Counted from the first letter of the stretch, positions 38,885 to 49,357 are shown. The stretch: 64,000 nt of DNA from Pseudomonas songnenensis (GCF_003696315.1 NZ_RFFN01000002.1:648813-712812), one strand, 5' to 3'. Translations and numbers: made by a program. Notes: generated from the letters alone by a model not told the origin.

Positions 38885-41047
38885 GTGCTGAAACTCCAAA
38901 GCCATCAGATGCCTCTTTCCGCCAGCGAACGGCACTGGCTGCCCTGGTTGGGGCGTACCGGCAAGCTACAGATGCGTTGGTCCTGTTGGCTGAACCGCGG
39001 TGTTTATCCCGCCGTGGAGCAGGTTTTCGAGGGGGTTGCGCAGTCCCGTGTACGCATCCTGCAGAACTGGGTAAGTGCTCACTGGGAGCATCTGGCAGAC
39101 CTGGCTTCGAACCTGGGCGAAGGACTGGCCCATGCGGATGCCGAGCTGCTGGAGAAGAAACACGCCCAGTTGCCCGATCTGTCCGAGCTGTTCGTTATCG
39201 ATCCGCAAGGCCGCGTGCTGGCCTCCACCTGTGCGGCCCATGTCGGGCAGCAAGATCTCGATGGCAGGGCGGTGGCCCACGGTCTGAGCGAGCCATTCCT
39301 GCATGGTCCCTACCGCGACCCGCTGACCCTGCGCCTGGGTGCCAGCACATCACGCTTTCATGATGCGGTGACCCTGATGTTCTATCAGCCGGTGCAGGTC
39401 GGCGGAAAGCGTTTGGGCTGCATTTGCGCGCGGGTTCCCAACGATGTGATCGGTGACCTCATTCAGCGCGAGGCCGGCCACGTCTACCCGGAATCGGGTG
39501 ACAACTACCTGTTCATGGTCGATTCGCGTTTCGACGGCGCCGTTCAGGCCGGCACGGCGCTGTCGCGCTCGCGTTTCGAGGATGCGACTTTCAGCCACGG
39601 CGAGAACCTCAAGAGCGGCGTGCATACCCGTTGGGGGACCGTGCGTGTGCAGCAGCACACCGAGCTCGAACTGCGTTTCACCGATCCCGCCACCGGGCAA
39701 CTGCATCCGGGAGTACGGGAAACCATCGCCAACGGCTCGAATCTGTTCGTCACCTATCCCGGCTACTCGGATTACCGCCATATTCCGGTGATCGGCAAGG
39801 GCGTGACCTTTCAGTTGCCGGGCTCGCCGGATCGCTGGGGCATGATGTGCGAGGCCGACCTGGAGGAGGTCTATCGACGCCGCTCGCTGAGCGTCGGGTT
39901 GATGAAGACGTACCTGTGTACCGTGACCACGCTGTTCATCATCGGCGGTCTGCTGCAGGAGTACAGTGGCCTGTCGCATACAGCGCTTAATCTGCTCAAC
40001 GGCGTGCTGCTCATGCTGGGCGCCTGGACCTTCGCGTCTTTCGGGCCCCAACGCCTGGCCGCGCGCATGCAGGAAATGACCGAAGTCATCCGTACGCTTG
40101 CCGAAGGCGAGGGCAACCTGCGCCAGCGAGTCGACAGCAGTACCATGCAACGCGACGAGAGTGGCGACATGGGGCGCTGGGTCAACAGTTTTATCGACAG
40201 CCTGGACGGTGTAGTGGGGCAGGTGATCCAGGTCTCCAGGCATGTGCGGCATGATAACGAGCTGATGCTCGCCCGCAGTAGCGAGGCAGGGCAGACCACT
40301 GGCAAAGTCGCCGAGTCCACCCATCAACTGCTGTTGTTGGTAGAGGAGCAGTTGGGGGAAATCCAGCAGGCTTCCATGACTGCCGAGGAAATGAAGATAG
40401 CGATGGACGATGTAATGAAGCGCGCCCGCGAGCGTTTCGATACCGTCCGCGAAGGCACCGAGTCCATTCGTGACGTGGTACAGCGCTCCTCGCAGAGCGT
40501 GCAACTGCTCGACAGCCGCATGGGTGAGATCGATGAGATCGTCGGGCTGATCAGTGACATCACCACTCAGACCAATCTGCTGGCGCTGAATGCGGCAATC
40601 GAAGCAGCACGAGCGGGCGATCATGGCCGCGGCTTCGCGGTGGTGGCGGGCGAGGTGCGCTCGCTGGCGCAGCGCACGGCCAAGGCCGCGGAGGACATCC
40701 GCATCAAGGTCGAGAGTCTGCAGGGCGAGACGCGCCAAGCCGTGTCGTTCATGGAGGGTGGCGTGCAGAACGTCGACCGCAGCCTACGCCTGACCGAGGA
40801 GGCGTCGTCGGAGAATGTGCACCTGCATCGAACCGTGGAGCGCATGTTCGAGATCATCAAGGGCTTGAACGAGCGCAGCCTGCACTACGGTCAGACCATC
40901 CGCGGCGTCGAGCAGGCCTCCAGCGAGATGGGGCAGACCCTGGGCGTGTTGCAGGGCAGTGCCGAGCGTGTGCGCCATACGGCCGGCAAGCTACATCAAC
41001 TGGTCGGTCGCTTTCGCGTCAGTGCCGCTAACAGCGACGCAGCTTGA
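38885..41047 (+). CDS. Methyl-accepting chemotaxis protein with N-terminal Cache-like sensor
   Basis: A 720-residue chemoreceptor. The N-terminal 340 residues form a Cache-like sensor ([26 protein letters not shown]) with no leading membrane helix. Two helices follow (about 352-372 and 382-401), then a HAMP domain (about 405-460, ending [13 protein letters not shown]) and the signalling domain. The hairpin tip [30 protein letters not shown] block lies near residues 555-580. GTG at 38885 with AAGGAA six bases upstream is chosen. The sensor appears cytosolic or folds against the membrane, unlike the usual periplasmic layout. Ligand unknown. Confidence 0.88.
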   Translation: MLKLQSHQMPLSASERHWLPWLGRTGKLQMRWSCWLNRGVYPAVEQVFEGVAQSRVRILQNWVSAHWEHLADLASNLGEGLAHADAELLEKKHAQLPDLSELFVIDPQGRVLASTCAAHVGQQDLDGRAVAHGLSEPFLHGPYRDPLTLRLGASTSRFHDAVTLMFYQPVQVGGKRLGCICARVPNDVIGDLIQREAGHVYPESGDNYLFMVDSRFDGAVQAGTALSRSRFEDATFSHGENLKSGVHTRWGTVRVQQHTELELRFTDPATGQLHPGVRETIANGSNLFVTYPGYSDYRHIPVIGKGVTFQLPGSPDRWGMMCEADLEEVYRRRSLSVGLMKTYLCTVTTLFIIGGLLQEYSGLSHTALNLLNGVLLMLGAWTFASFGPQRLAARMQEMTEVIRTLAEGEGNLRQRVDSSTMQRDESGDMGRWVNSFIDSLDGVVGQVIQVSRHVRHDNELMLARSSEAGQTTGKVAESTHQLLLLVEEQLGEIQQASMTAEEMKIAMDDVMKRARERFDTVREGTESIRDVVQRSSQSVQLLDSRMGEIDEIVGLISDITTQTNLLALNAAIEAARAGDHGRGFAVVAGEVRSLAQRTAKAAEDIRIKVESLQGETRQAVSFMEGGVQNVDRSLRLTEEASSENVHLHRTVERMFEIIKGLNERSLHYGQTIRGVEQASSEMGQTLGVLQGSAERVRHTAGKLHQLVGRFRVSAANSDAA

Positions 41048-41422
41048 AGCGATCTTGCCGCGATGGCCTCGCATTCCCACAAAGCCATGCAGCCTTGCGT
41101 AGCTGGCAGGGGATGCGCCTTCGCGGCGCCTGCGGCTCGTAGGTAGCATGACCGGATCTCCGCTTGGCACGTAAAATACCCGCACAGCGTCACGTTAATC
41201 CGGTATAGTACGCGCCGGCTGAAACCCAGCCTGCGTTCAGGTACTGCAACACACGAAGCGCCGCTTCGGCTGCTGTCCGCTTCGAGCGGACTATCCTTGA
41301 CGATTCATCATTCATACGTTTTCGCAACCCCGCCGACCAGGCTGCCAGGGTGACCTTCGGGTTTTGCACGGCATGCGCAGCTTCGGAACAATGGGTCTTG
41401 CGGAGCATCAGAGACAAGACCC
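41048..41422 (+). promoter_or_regulatory. Long upstream/leader region of deaD
   Basis: No gene is seen in these 375 bases. TATAGT at 41204-41209 is a good -10 box, with no clear -35. That would give a leader of about 205 bases containing two stable hairpins, GAAGC/GCTTC near 41254-41268 and GTCCGC/GCGGAC near 41276-41292. Long structured leaders are typical of cold-shock RNA helicase genes, so post-transcriptional control of deaD is likely but not shown. Confidence 0.45.
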
Positions 41423-43093
41423 ATGACCCAGGAAATCGGCGGCTTTGCCGCACTCGGTATTCACTCCGCTGTTCTGGCTGCCATCAGCGCAGTCGGCTAC
41501 GAAGAACCATCCCCCATCCAGTCCCAGGCGATCCCGGTGATCCTTGGCGGCCACGACATGATCGGCCAGGCGCAGACCGGTACCGGCAAGACCGCAGCCT
41601 TCGCGCTGCCGATCCTGTCCAAGATCGATCCGGCGCGTAAGGAAGTGCAGGCACTGATCCTTGCGCCGACCCGCGAGCTGGCCTTGCAGGTCGCCACGGC
41701 ATTCGAAACCTACTCCAAGCAGATGCCCGGCCTGACCGTCGTCGCTGTCTACGGTGGCGCGCCCATGGGTCCGCAGCTCAAGGCCATCCGCCAGGGCGCG
41801 CAGGTCATCGTTGCGACGCCGGGCCGTCTGGTCGACCACCTGAGCCGCAACAGCGGCCTGCTGTCGACTATTCGCTTCCTAGTACTCGACGAGGCCGATG
41901 AAATGCTCAAGCTGGGCTTCATGGACGACCTCGAAGTGATCTTCGAAGCGATGCCAGAGAGCCGTCAGACTGTGCTGTTCTCCGCTACGCTGCCGCACTC
42001 CATTCGCGCCATTGCCGAGAAGCACCTGCGCGAGCCGCAGCACATCAAGATCGCTGCAAAGACGCAGACCGTCGCTCGCATCGAGCAGGCGCACCTGATG
42101 GTCCACGCCGACCAGAAGATCCAGGCTGTGCTGCGTCTGCTGGAGGTCGAGGATTTCGACGCCCTGATCGCCTTCGTGCGCACCAAGCAGGCCACCCTGG
42201 ATCTGGCCGCCGCACTGGAAGCCAAGGGCTACAAGGCTGCCGCGCTGAACGGCGACATCGCCCAGAACCAGCGTGAGCGTGTTATCGAATCGCTCAAGGA
42301 TGGCCGCCTGGACATCGTCGTCGCCACTGACGTCGCCGCCCGCGGTCTCGATGTCGCGCGCATCACCCACGTATTCAACGTGGACATGCCCTACGATCCG
42401 GAGTCCTACGTACACCGCATCGGCCGTACCGGCCGTGCCGGTCGTGAAGGCCGTGCGCTGCTGCTGGTCACCCCGCGTGAGCGTCGCATGCTGCAGGTTA
42501 TCGAGCGCGTGACCAACCAGAAGGTCGCTGAGGCACGTTTGCCCAACGCCCAGCAGGTACTGGATGCGCGCATCAAGAAGCTCACCAACAGCCTCGCGCC
42601 GCTGGTAGCCGACGCCGAAGCCAGCCACGGTGAGCTGCTCGACAAGCTGGTCGCCGACATCGGTTGCAGCCCTCGCGCCCTGGCTGCTGCGCTGCTGCGC
42701 AAGGCCACCAATGGTCAGGCCTTGACCCTGGCCGAAGTTGAGAAAGAGCAGCCGCTGGTCCCGACCAGCAGCCCGCGTGAGCGCAGCGAACGTTCGGATC
42801 GTCCCGAGCGTAGCGGTGATCGTGAGCGTCGCGCTCCGGTCCCTCTGGCCGAAGGCCGCGCCCGCTGCCGCACCCCGCTGGGCGCGCGTGACGGCATCGC
42901 CGCGCGCAACCTGCTTGGCGCCATCCTCAATGAAGGCGGTTTGGCTCGCGAAGCCATCGGCCGCATCCAGGTGCGCGACAGCTTCAGCCTGGTCGAACTG
43001 CCGGAAGATGGCCTCGACCGCCTGCTCGGCAAGCTCAAGGACACCCGCGTCGGCGGCAAGCAGCTCAAGCTGCGTCGCTATCGCGAAGATTGA
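41423..43093 (+). CDS. deaD: DEAD-box ATP-dependent RNA helicase (DeaD/CsdA type)
   Basis: A 556-residue helicase with all core motifs: Q motif (GYEEPSPIQSQAI), Walker A AQTGTGKTAAFALP, PTRELALQ, DEAD as LDEADEM, SAT in FSATLP, DIVVATDVAARGLD, and HRIGRTGRAG. A C-terminal DbpA/CsdA-type RNA-binding domain (about 483-555, LLGAILNEGGLAREAIGRIQVRDSFSLV) follows a basic linker. Such helicases help ribosome assembly and mRNA decay in the cold. The Shine-Dalgarno is weak and the leader is long. A clear terminator follows. Confidence 0.94.
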   Translation: MTQEIGGFAALGIHSAVLAAISAVGYEEPSPIQSQAIPVILGGHDMIGQAQTGTGKTAAFALPILSKIDPARKEVQALILAPTRELALQVATAFETYSKQMPGLTVVAVYGGAPMGPQLKAIRQGAQVIVATPGRLVDHLSRNSGLLSTIRFLVLDEADEMLKLGFMDDLEVIFEAMPESRQTVLFSATLPHSIRAIAEKHLREPQHIKIAAKTQTVARIEQAHLMVHADQKIQAVLRLLEVEDFDALIAFVRTKQATLDLAAALEAKGYKAAALNGDIAQNQRERVIESLKDGRLDIVVATDVAARGLDVARITHVFNVDMPYDPESYVHRIGRTGRAGREGRALLLVTPRERRMLQVIERVTNQKVAEARLPNAQQVLDARIKKLTNSLAPLVADAEASHGELLDKLVADIGCSPRALAAALLRKATNGQALTLAEVEKEQPLVPTSSPRERSERSDRPERSGDRERRAPVPLAEGRARCRTPLGARDGIAARNLLGAILNEGGLAREAIGRIQVRDSFSLVELPEDGLDRLLGKLKDTRVGGKQLKLRRYRED

Positions 43094-43111
43094 GCGCTAG
43101 GTAGTTGAATG

Positions 43112-43137
43112 AAAGGCGGGCTTATAGCCCGCCTTTT
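43112..43137 (+). terminator. Terminator after deaD
   Basis: AAAGGCGGGCT (43112-43122) pairs with AGCCCGCCTTT around TAT, with a run of T to 43139. Confidence 0.9.
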
Positions 43138-43329
43138 TTATTGCCTAAAGAAAGGTCAGCCCTGCACTCAATTGCTAGCGATAACACCGATAACAGGTTC
43201 GCTTTTGCGTGCCAATAAACAAAATGCGCCTTCCTCGTCAATCCTTCACGGGCTGTTCAAACTCTGAACAACATGCTACAAACGACCGCAACCCGAATGA
43301 TCTAGCCGCTTGAAAACGAAGGGAAAACC

Positions 43330-43614
43330 ATGACCAAGTCGGAGTTGATCGAGCGTATCGTCACCCAGCAGGGGCTGCTTTCGTCCAAGGATGTCGAGCT
43401 GGCCATCAAGACCATGCTCGAGCAAATGGCACAGGCATTGGCCACTGGCGACCGGATCGAGATCCGCGGCTTCGGCAGCTTCTCCCTGCACTACCGTGCA
43501 CCCCGCGTCGGTCGTAACCCCAAGACCGGCCAATCCGTTAGCCTTGACGGAAAATTTGTCCCGCATTTCAAACCGGGGAAGGAGTTGCGGGATCGGGTGA
43601 ACGAAGAGGACTAG
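43330..43614 (+). CDS. ihfB: Integration host factor beta subunit
   Basis: IHF-beta forms the IHF heterodimer that bends DNA at promoters (including sigma-54 ones), origins and att sites. The 94-residue protein starts [14 protein letters not shown] and has the HU/IHF beta-arm with the intercalating Pro in [19 protein letters not shown] precedes the ATG. In P. aeruginosa this gene (himD) marks the 5' border of the O-antigen locus and follows rpsA. Here the locus follows as expected, but the upstream neighbour is deaD, not rpsA. Confidence 0.96.
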   Translation: MTKSELIERIVTQQGLLSSKDVELAIKTMLEQMAQALATGDRIEIRGFGSFSLHYRAPRVGRNPKTGQSVSLDGKFVPHFKPGKELRDRVNEED

Positions 43615-43853
43615 GCCCCGCTGCTTATTAAAAGTTTGGCGTGTTCGTAGTTTCGATGCGCACACATAGGTAAGTCCCTTTTCCCCTCGCGCGGCAGGTC
43701 GCCGGGCTGCTAGCTCTCTTTAAAGCTCTTAGTGAAAGTTCCGTTCACGGCCAACTATTTATGATGGCCACACTTGGTGTAGGGACAGTCGCATGGCACA
43801 ATGCCGGCCGTTTTGCGATGTCCGTCACGGTGCCAGGTTAAAGGAACTAACCG

Positions 43854-45008
43854 ATGCTTTTCCCCCGAATCACTCACTACGGATCGACTACCGGAGTGAC
43901 CGGCTCGTGCCACCAATTACATGCCGATGCCGTCAACAGCTACCTCATCGACTGCGGTCTATTTCAGGGTGGCGACACCGCCAATGAGGGGCAGACGGGG
44001 CAGGACAGTCTAGGTATTGCATTTCCGATCGATACGATACGGACACTTGGTGAGAACAAGCGAGTTGTGTTTTTCGGAGACCTTGGCGCGCCGCACGCGC
44101 CGATGTTGCCCGCGCCAAAAGCACCTTGTCGTGCAGACATCCTTGTTATCGAAAGCCCTTACGGTGATCGGCAGCACGAGGATCGCCGCACCCGTCGTCA
44201 GCGCCTCGAGCATGTTGTCGGGCAGGTCTTGCAAGATGGCGGGACAGTAGTGATTCCTGCGTTCAGCAATGGCCGTACCCAGGAACTGCTATATGAGCTG
44301 GAAGACATTATCCATCGCGCTCAAACTAAGTCCGCAGCATCACTCCGGGATAGGGTTGAAGTCAGCTGGCCTGACGGTGCTCAGGCGTCTGGCCTAAAAA
44401 AGAATTGGCCAGAACTCCCCATCATCCTCGACTCTCCGCTCGCCAATCGCTTCACTGCAGCCTATCGTGAACTGAAGCCCTTCTGGAATCAGGAGGCCAT
44501 CAAGCGTGTACAATCAGGCCGCCGCCCGCTGGGGTTCGAGCAGCTACTGACAGTTGACAGCCATGCCGAACATCTACGAATGGTTGGATATCTGGCACGC
44601 AGCGCCCGTCCGGAAATCGTTATTGCCGGTAACGGCATGTGCTCTAGTGGGCGTATCGTCAATTACCTGAAAGCCATGCTGGGCGCCCAGAGACACAACG
44701 TATTGTTCGTTGGTTACCAGGCGGCAGGCACGCCTGGTCAGGCTATTCAAAGCTTTGGCCCAAAAGGCGGTTACGTCGATCTCGACGGCGAGCGGTTGGC
44801 AATCAAAGCCGGTGTGACGACCATTGGCGGCTACTCTGCTCATGCAGACCAGGATGGCTTGGTGAGATTTGTAACCAGCATGCGCCGACGGCCATCTCAC
44901 ATACGCATCGTTCACGGCGAATCAAAAGCAAAGCAAGCACTGGCCGCAAGGCTCGCCGCTATTTATCAGGACAAGCAACAACCGTTGCAGCTGGAAATTC
45001 CGCAATAA
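43854..45008 (+). pseudogene. Beta-CASP metallo-beta-lactamase protein lacking its catalytic block
   Basis: A 384-residue relative of the RNase J/CPSF73-like MBL-beta-CASP proteins often found after ihfB in Pseudomonas. The first strand (NSYLIDCGLFQGG) joins directly to KRVVFFGDLGAPHAPM. The segment that normally carries HxHxDH and the next His (about 90 residues) is absent, near codons 63-66 (about 44040-44050), with the frame kept. The beta-CASP part (TVVIPAFSNGRTQELL, IVIAGNGMCSSGRI) and the motif-C His in GYSAHAD remain. Without motif 2 it cannot bind two metals, so hydrolase activity is probably lost. It is the first gene of the O-antigen locus, with AAAGGAAC before the ATG. Confidence 0.8.
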
Positions 45009-45041
45009 GGCCCTCGCGCCTGCTCAAGCTATGGATACGGT

Positions 45042-46172
45042 ATGACAGTTAAAACCCTGTGTGTCTTCGGCACACGCCCTGAAGCCATTAAAATGGCTCC
45101 TTTGGCCCTTTCACTAAATAGTGATAACCGGTTCGACGCCAAAGTCTGTGTCACAGGGCAGCATCGCCAGATGCTGGACCAGGTTCTGGAGCTCTTCGAG
45201 CTACAACCCGACTTCGACCTGAACATCATGAAGCCGGGGCAAGACCTGACCGACGTGACCTGCGCCATTCTGCAGGGGTTGAAGGCTGTTTTCGCCGAGT
45301 TCAAGCCCGACGTAGTATTGGTGCATGGTGATACAGCCACGACATTTGCTACTACCGTTGCAGCTTACTACAGCCAGATTCCAGTGGCTCACGTTGAAGC
45401 TGGCCTGAGGACGGGAAACCTCTATTCTCCATGGCCAGAGGAAGGAAATCGCAAACTCACTGGTGCGCTTGCCGCCATCCACTTCGCACCAACGGAAACG
45501 TCTCGCCAGAATCTGCATCGAGAAGGCATCACAAGCGGAGTCGAGGTGACTGGTAATACGGTTATCGATGCTCTCCTTCAGGTTGTGGCAAAGCTCGATA
45601 AGGACACCGGGCTTCAGCAACGATTCCAAGAGCAGTTTAGTTTCCTTCGCGCCCAGAGCCGGCTTGTGTTGGTGACTGGACACCGGCGAGAAAGCTTTGG
45701 CGGCGGTTTCGAGCGAATCTGCCAGGCCTTGGCGGAGACGGCGAAAGCTTTCCCGGATATCGAAATCGTATATCCCGTCCACCTGAATCCAAACGTACGA
45801 GAGCCGGTAAACCGGCTGCTTGCCGGCATCGACAATGTTCATCTGATCGAGCCGCTTGACTATCTGCCGTTCGTTTATCTGATGAACCGTTCTCACGTGA
45901 TTCTCACGGACTCCGGTGGGATACAAGAAGAAGCTCCCTCGCTGGGCAAACCTGTCCTTGTGATGCGTGACACCACCGAGCGACCGGAGGCGGTCGAGGC
46001 CGGCACGGTGAAACTTGTAGGCACGCAAGTCGAATCGCTCACCGGTAGCCTGAAACAGTTGCTGACTAATGATGAGGCATACCGTGCAATGAGTTTTGCC
46101 CACAATCCCTACGGGGATGGCCTTGCATGCACACGTATTCTCGAAGCACTTTCGCAACTCAAGAAGAATTGA
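45042..46172 (+). CDS. wecB: UDP-N-acetylglucosamine 2-epimerase (non-hydrolysing) WecB
   Basis: Converts UDP-GlcNAc to UDP-ManNAc. The 376-residue protein opens with [15 protein letters not shown], has [31 protein letters not shown] and [17 protein letters not shown], all strong family blocks with the catalytic His and Glu. It is followed immediately by wecC, the next step. The Shine-Dalgarno is poor. Base composition becomes visibly less GC-rich from here on. Confidence 0.96.
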   Translation: MTVKTLCVFGTRPEAIKMAPLALSLNSDNRFDAKVCVTGQHRQMLDQVLELFELQPDFDLNIMKPGQDLTDVTCAILQGLKAVFAEFKPDVVLVHGDTATTFATTVAAYYSQIPVAHVEAGLRTGNLYSPWPEEGNRKLTGALAAIHFAPTETSRQNLHREGITSGVEVTGNTVIDALLQVVAKLDKDTGLQQRFQEQFSFLRAQSRLVLVTGHRRESFGGGFERICQALAETAKAFPDIEIVYPVHLNPNVREPVNRLLAGIDNVHLIEPLDYLPFVYLMNRSHVILTDSGGIQEEAPSLGKPVLVMRDTTERPEAVEAGTVKLVGTQVESLTGSLKQLLTNDEAYRAMSFAHNPYGDGLACTRILEALSQLKKN

Positions 46173-46173
46173 T

Positions 46174-47442
46174 ATGAACTTTGAAACTATTTCCGTGGTT
46201 GGGCTTGGTTATATTGGATTGCCAACTGCAGCAGTCTTTGCTGCGCGCAAGAAAAGAGTCATTGGTGTAGATGTAAATGAGCACGCGGTTGCGACCATCA
46301 ATCGTGGCGAGATTCATATTGTTGAGCCGGATCTCGATATGGTCGTGCACGCAGCAGTTACCGAGGGCTATCTGCGCGCCACTACAACGCCCGAACCGGC
46401 TGATGCTTTTCTCATAGCAGTGCCGACACCTTTCAAGGCTGACCATGAGCCGGACCTGTCCTATATCGAAGCTGCAAGTGAGGCGATTGCACCGGTCTTG
46501 GCCAAGGGCAACCTCGTCATTCTGGAGTCCACTTCCCCGGTGGGCGCGACTGAAGCGATGGCTCAATGGCTGGCCGTTGCTCGCCCCGACCTCAGCTTTC
46601 CACAGACCCATGGGGAGTCTTCCGACATTCGGATCGCCCATTGCCCCGAGCGTGTCCTACCGGGACATGTACTGCGCGAACTGGTTGAGAACGATCGCAT
46701 CATCGGCGGTATGACGCGTAAATGCTCTGGAGCGGCAGCGGCGCTCTACAAGACGTTTGTCGAGGGCGAGTGCATTGTGACCAACGCGCGCACCGCCGAA
46801 ATGTGCAAACTAACCGAAAACAGCTTCCGTGATGTGAACATTGCTTTTGCCAATGAGCTTTCGATCATTTGCGACAAACTCGATATCAATGTCTGGGAGC
46901 TAATCGGTTTGGCCAACCGTCACCCGCGTGTGAGCATCCTGCAGCCTGGTCCGGGCGTAGGCGGTCATTGCATTGCGGTCGATCCCTGGTTCATCGTCAG
47001 CCAGACTCCCGAACAGGCTCGCCTGATTCGCACTGCCCGCGAAGTCAACGACGGCAAGCCGCATTGGGTGATCGATAAGGTCAAGGTGGCGGTGGCTGAG
47101 TACTTGCAAGCGAATCCGACCAAGACCGCTGCCGAGGTATCCATCGCTTGTTTTGGTTTGGCCTTCAAGCCGGACATTGACGATCTGCGTGAAAGCCCCG
47201 CGATGGGCATCACCCTGGCGCTGGCCGAACAGTTCGCTGCGCGTCTGCTGGCCGTTGAGCCCAACATTGACAGCCTGCCTGGTAAGCTGAAAGCCGCAGG
47301 TGTGCAACTGGTGAGCCAGGAAGAGGCGCTGGCAAGCGCCGACGTCGCGGTGTTGCTGGTCGATCATTCTCCCTTCCGCGCAGCCAAGCCCACTTTCGCG
47401 GCGGGGCAGTATCTGATTGATACCAAAGGCATCTGGGGCTGA
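46174..47442 (+). CDS. wecC: UDP-N-acetyl-D-mannosamine dehydrogenase WecC
   Basis: Oxidises UDP-ManNAc to UDP-ManNAcA with two NAD. The 422-residue protein has the NAD-binding ISVVGLGYIGLPTAAVFA, the catalytic Cys in GPGVGGHCIAVDPWF, and the C-terminal UDP-sugar block ACFGLAFKPDIDDLRESPA. ATG at 46174 is the family start and lies two bases after the wecB stop. With wecB it supplies a uronic acid for the O-antigen. Identity is firm. Confidence 0.96.
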   Translation: MNFETISVVGLGYIGLPTAAVFAARKKRVIGVDVNEHAVATINRGEIHIVEPDLDMVVHAAVTEGYLRATTTPEPADAFLIAVPTPFKADHEPDLSYIEAASEAIAPVLAKGNLVILESTSPVGATEAMAQWLAVARPDLSFPQTHGESSDIRIAHCPERVLPGHVLRELVENDRIIGGMTRKCSGAAAALYKTFVEGECIVTNARTAEMCKLTENSFRDVNIAFANELSIICDKLDINVWELIGLANRHPRVSILQPGPGVGGHCIAVDPWFIVSQTPEQARLIRTAREVNDGKPHWVIDKVKVAVAEYLQANPTKTAAEVSIACFGLAFKPDIDDLRESPAMGITLALAEQFAARLLAVEPNIDSLPGKLKAAGVQLVSQEEALASADVAVLLVDHSPFRAAKPTFAAGQYLIDTKGIWG

Positions 47443-47465
47443 TGGGCTATCGGTCGGGAGCTCTC

Positions 47466-49214
47466 ATGTTGAATCTTTCACCGAAAAAGCTTTATCTGCA
47501 GGTGTACTGGGTCCTGCGTTGGCGAGCTAAGCGACACCTCCCGGTCTCTATTATTCACGGCATCCAACGTCTCAGGCGAATAATCGCTTGGCGCTACTGG
47601 GTTGTGCTTGAGGCCTATGAAGTCCAAGGCATTGATGCCGCTCGTGCGTTGATAGAGAACTTGAGTGAAAAGTCTCTGCAGGCCAAAGCCTACCAAGAGT
47701 TGGCGCGACGAGAACTGATTCGTGATGTAGTCAGCGCGGCCGACCTTGCCCGGAGTTCTCTGCGTCTGCAAAGCTCGCAGGACAACCGTCGACGCAACGG
47801 TATGATGCTCTGGGACGCTGGCGCCATCCGTGAGTCGAGCGCTCTGCTAGAGGCGTTGCCAAGTGCCGCTTTGAGCCTGCCGGAACAGGAGAAGGCGCTG
47901 CAAATTCGCGGGGCGCAGCGGCTGCTCGATAGCCTGCCGGAGATCCCTGAGGCGGCCGTTCCTGGTGACTATATCGCCAACCCGCAGTGCATACTCTATG
48001 TGGCTTCCAGTTCCCGCCCCTATCACACGACGGGCTACACCACCCGCACCCATCACTTGCTCAAGTCGCTCAAGAACCAGGGATGGGCTGTGCACTGCGT
48101 GACCCGCCCCGGCTATCCAGCCGACCGTCCGGACTCGCGCAATCTGGATGCCGCTACGCTCAACTACATTGACGATGTGCCCTACGAACGCCTGCCCGGG
48201 AAGCATCGGCGCGAGGTGCCCTATGATCAGTACTTACTGCAGGCGGCTGATGTGCTGGAGCAGACTGCGCGGCGCCTGCGCCCTGCCGTGATTCATGCAG
48301 CCTCCAACTATGAGGCGGCTCTACCTGCATTAATTGCCGCCCGGAGGCTTGGCTTGCCGTTCTGCTACGAGATGCGCGGGCTCTGGGAGTACACCGCAGC
48401 TTCAAAGAAAACGGGTTGGGAGCAAACCGAACGCTTTGCTCTGGAACGTAGGCTCGAAACCCATGTGGCTGCCCATGCAGATGAGGTTTTTACGTTAACT
48501 AAATCATTGGCTGCTGAAATGGTCCGCCGAGGCGTACCTAAGAATCATCTTAAACTTCTGCCAAACGCGGTGAGCTTGGAGTTTTTCAAAAGCACACCTC
48601 GCGATCAGGCAATGTCCGCAAAGCTGGGAATAGCCGAGGGCGCCTTCGTTTGTGGCTATATAGGATCCGTGGTTAAGTACGAAGGGCTAGATGATCTAGT
48701 CGTCGCCATGTCCATGTTGATTCGCCGCATACCCAACAGCAAACTATTAATAGTAGGCGATGGCGACGAGTTAGTGAATCTACGTCGGCAGGCCGAGCTG
48801 CTTGGCATATCCGCGCATGTAGTATTCGCTGGCGCTGTCAGTCACTCTGAGGTGACACGCTATTTCTCGCAGCTTGACGTAATCGCCTTGCCACGCAAGC
48901 CTTATACCGTATGCAAGCTAGTTTCACCTCTGAAGCCGTTTGAGGCGATGGCAATGCGAATTCCTTTAGTTGTATCGAATGTTGAGGCTCTAGAAGAGAT
49001 TTTCAAACATCAAGAAACAGCATTGCTGTACCGGGCAGGTGATTCAAGCTCTCTGGCTGAAGCCTTGATCCAGCTCGCAGAGAGCGAGCACCTTCGGCAG
49101 AGGCTGGCGCAAAATGCATATGTCAAAGTAAGGGAATGCCATCAATGGAGGCAGGTAATTCAGTCACTTATAGATTTCTATGTAACCAATGGTGCGTCGC
49201 CGGGGAAACATTGA
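47466..49214 (+). CDS. GT4 glycosyltransferase with N-terminal helical extension
   Basis: A 582-residue protein. The last 400 residues are a GT4 (GT-B fold) transferase: ILYVASSSRPYHTTGYTTRTHHLLKSL starts the acceptor domain. The donor domain has VCGYIGSVVKYEGLDDLV and a C-terminal EX7E-like SPLKPFEAMAMRIPLV. The first 175 residues are helical, with a TPR-like pattern (IDAARALIENLSEKSLQAKAYQELA), which is unusual for a GT4 enzyme and may be a membrane or partner-docking domain. ATG at 47466 has GGGAG upstream; the one at 47442 overlaps the wecC stop. Acceptor and donor are not known. Confidence 0.88.
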   Translation: MLNLSPKKLYLQVYWVLRWRAKRHLPVSIIHGIQRLRRIIAWRYWVVLEAYEVQGIDAARALIENLSEKSLQAKAYQELARRELIRDVVSAADLARSSLRLQSSQDNRRRNGMMLWDAGAIRESSALLEALPSAALSLPEQEKALQIRGAQRLLDSLPEIPEAAVPGDYIANPQCILYVASSSRPYHTTGYTTRTHHLLKSLKNQGWAVHCVTRPGYPADRPDSRNLDAATLNYIDDVPYERLPGKHRREVPYDQYLLQAADVLEQTARRLRPAVIHAASNYEAALPALIAARRLGLPFCYEMRGLWEYTAASKKTGWEQTERFALERRLETHVAAHADEVFTLTKSLAAEMVRRGVPKNHLKLLPNAVSLEFFKSTPRDQAMSAKLGIAEGAFVCGYIGSVVKYEGLDDLVVAMSMLIRRIPNSKLLIVGDGDELVNLRRQAELLGISAHVVFAGAVSHSEVTRYFSQLDVIALPRKPYTVCKLVSPLKPFEAMAMRIPLVVSNVEALEEIFKHQETALLYRAGDSSSLAEALIQLAESEHLRQRLAQNAYVKVRECHQWRQVIQSLIDFYVTNGASPGKH

Positions 49215-49357
49215 GCTAAACATTAGCTCGCGCTCGTACCTCTTCAAAAAAGCGATCTTCAACGGCAAAGGCGCCGCAGCACTTGGGTGGTGACTGTTAG
49301 GGGGAAATTGCGACTGGTCACCCGTCGTTTTACTAGAGAATTCACATTGAGATGGTT

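Noticed and set aside
39350..40738. Long open frame (462 codons) on the minus strand opposite the chemoreceptor gene
   Set aside because: It is antisense to a clear MCP gene in GC-rich sequence, has no ribosome site and no family signature.
43615..43853. JUMPstart/ops element before the O-antigen locus
   Set aside because: No GGCGGTAGCG-type word was found; only a weak TATGAT -10-like box is present.
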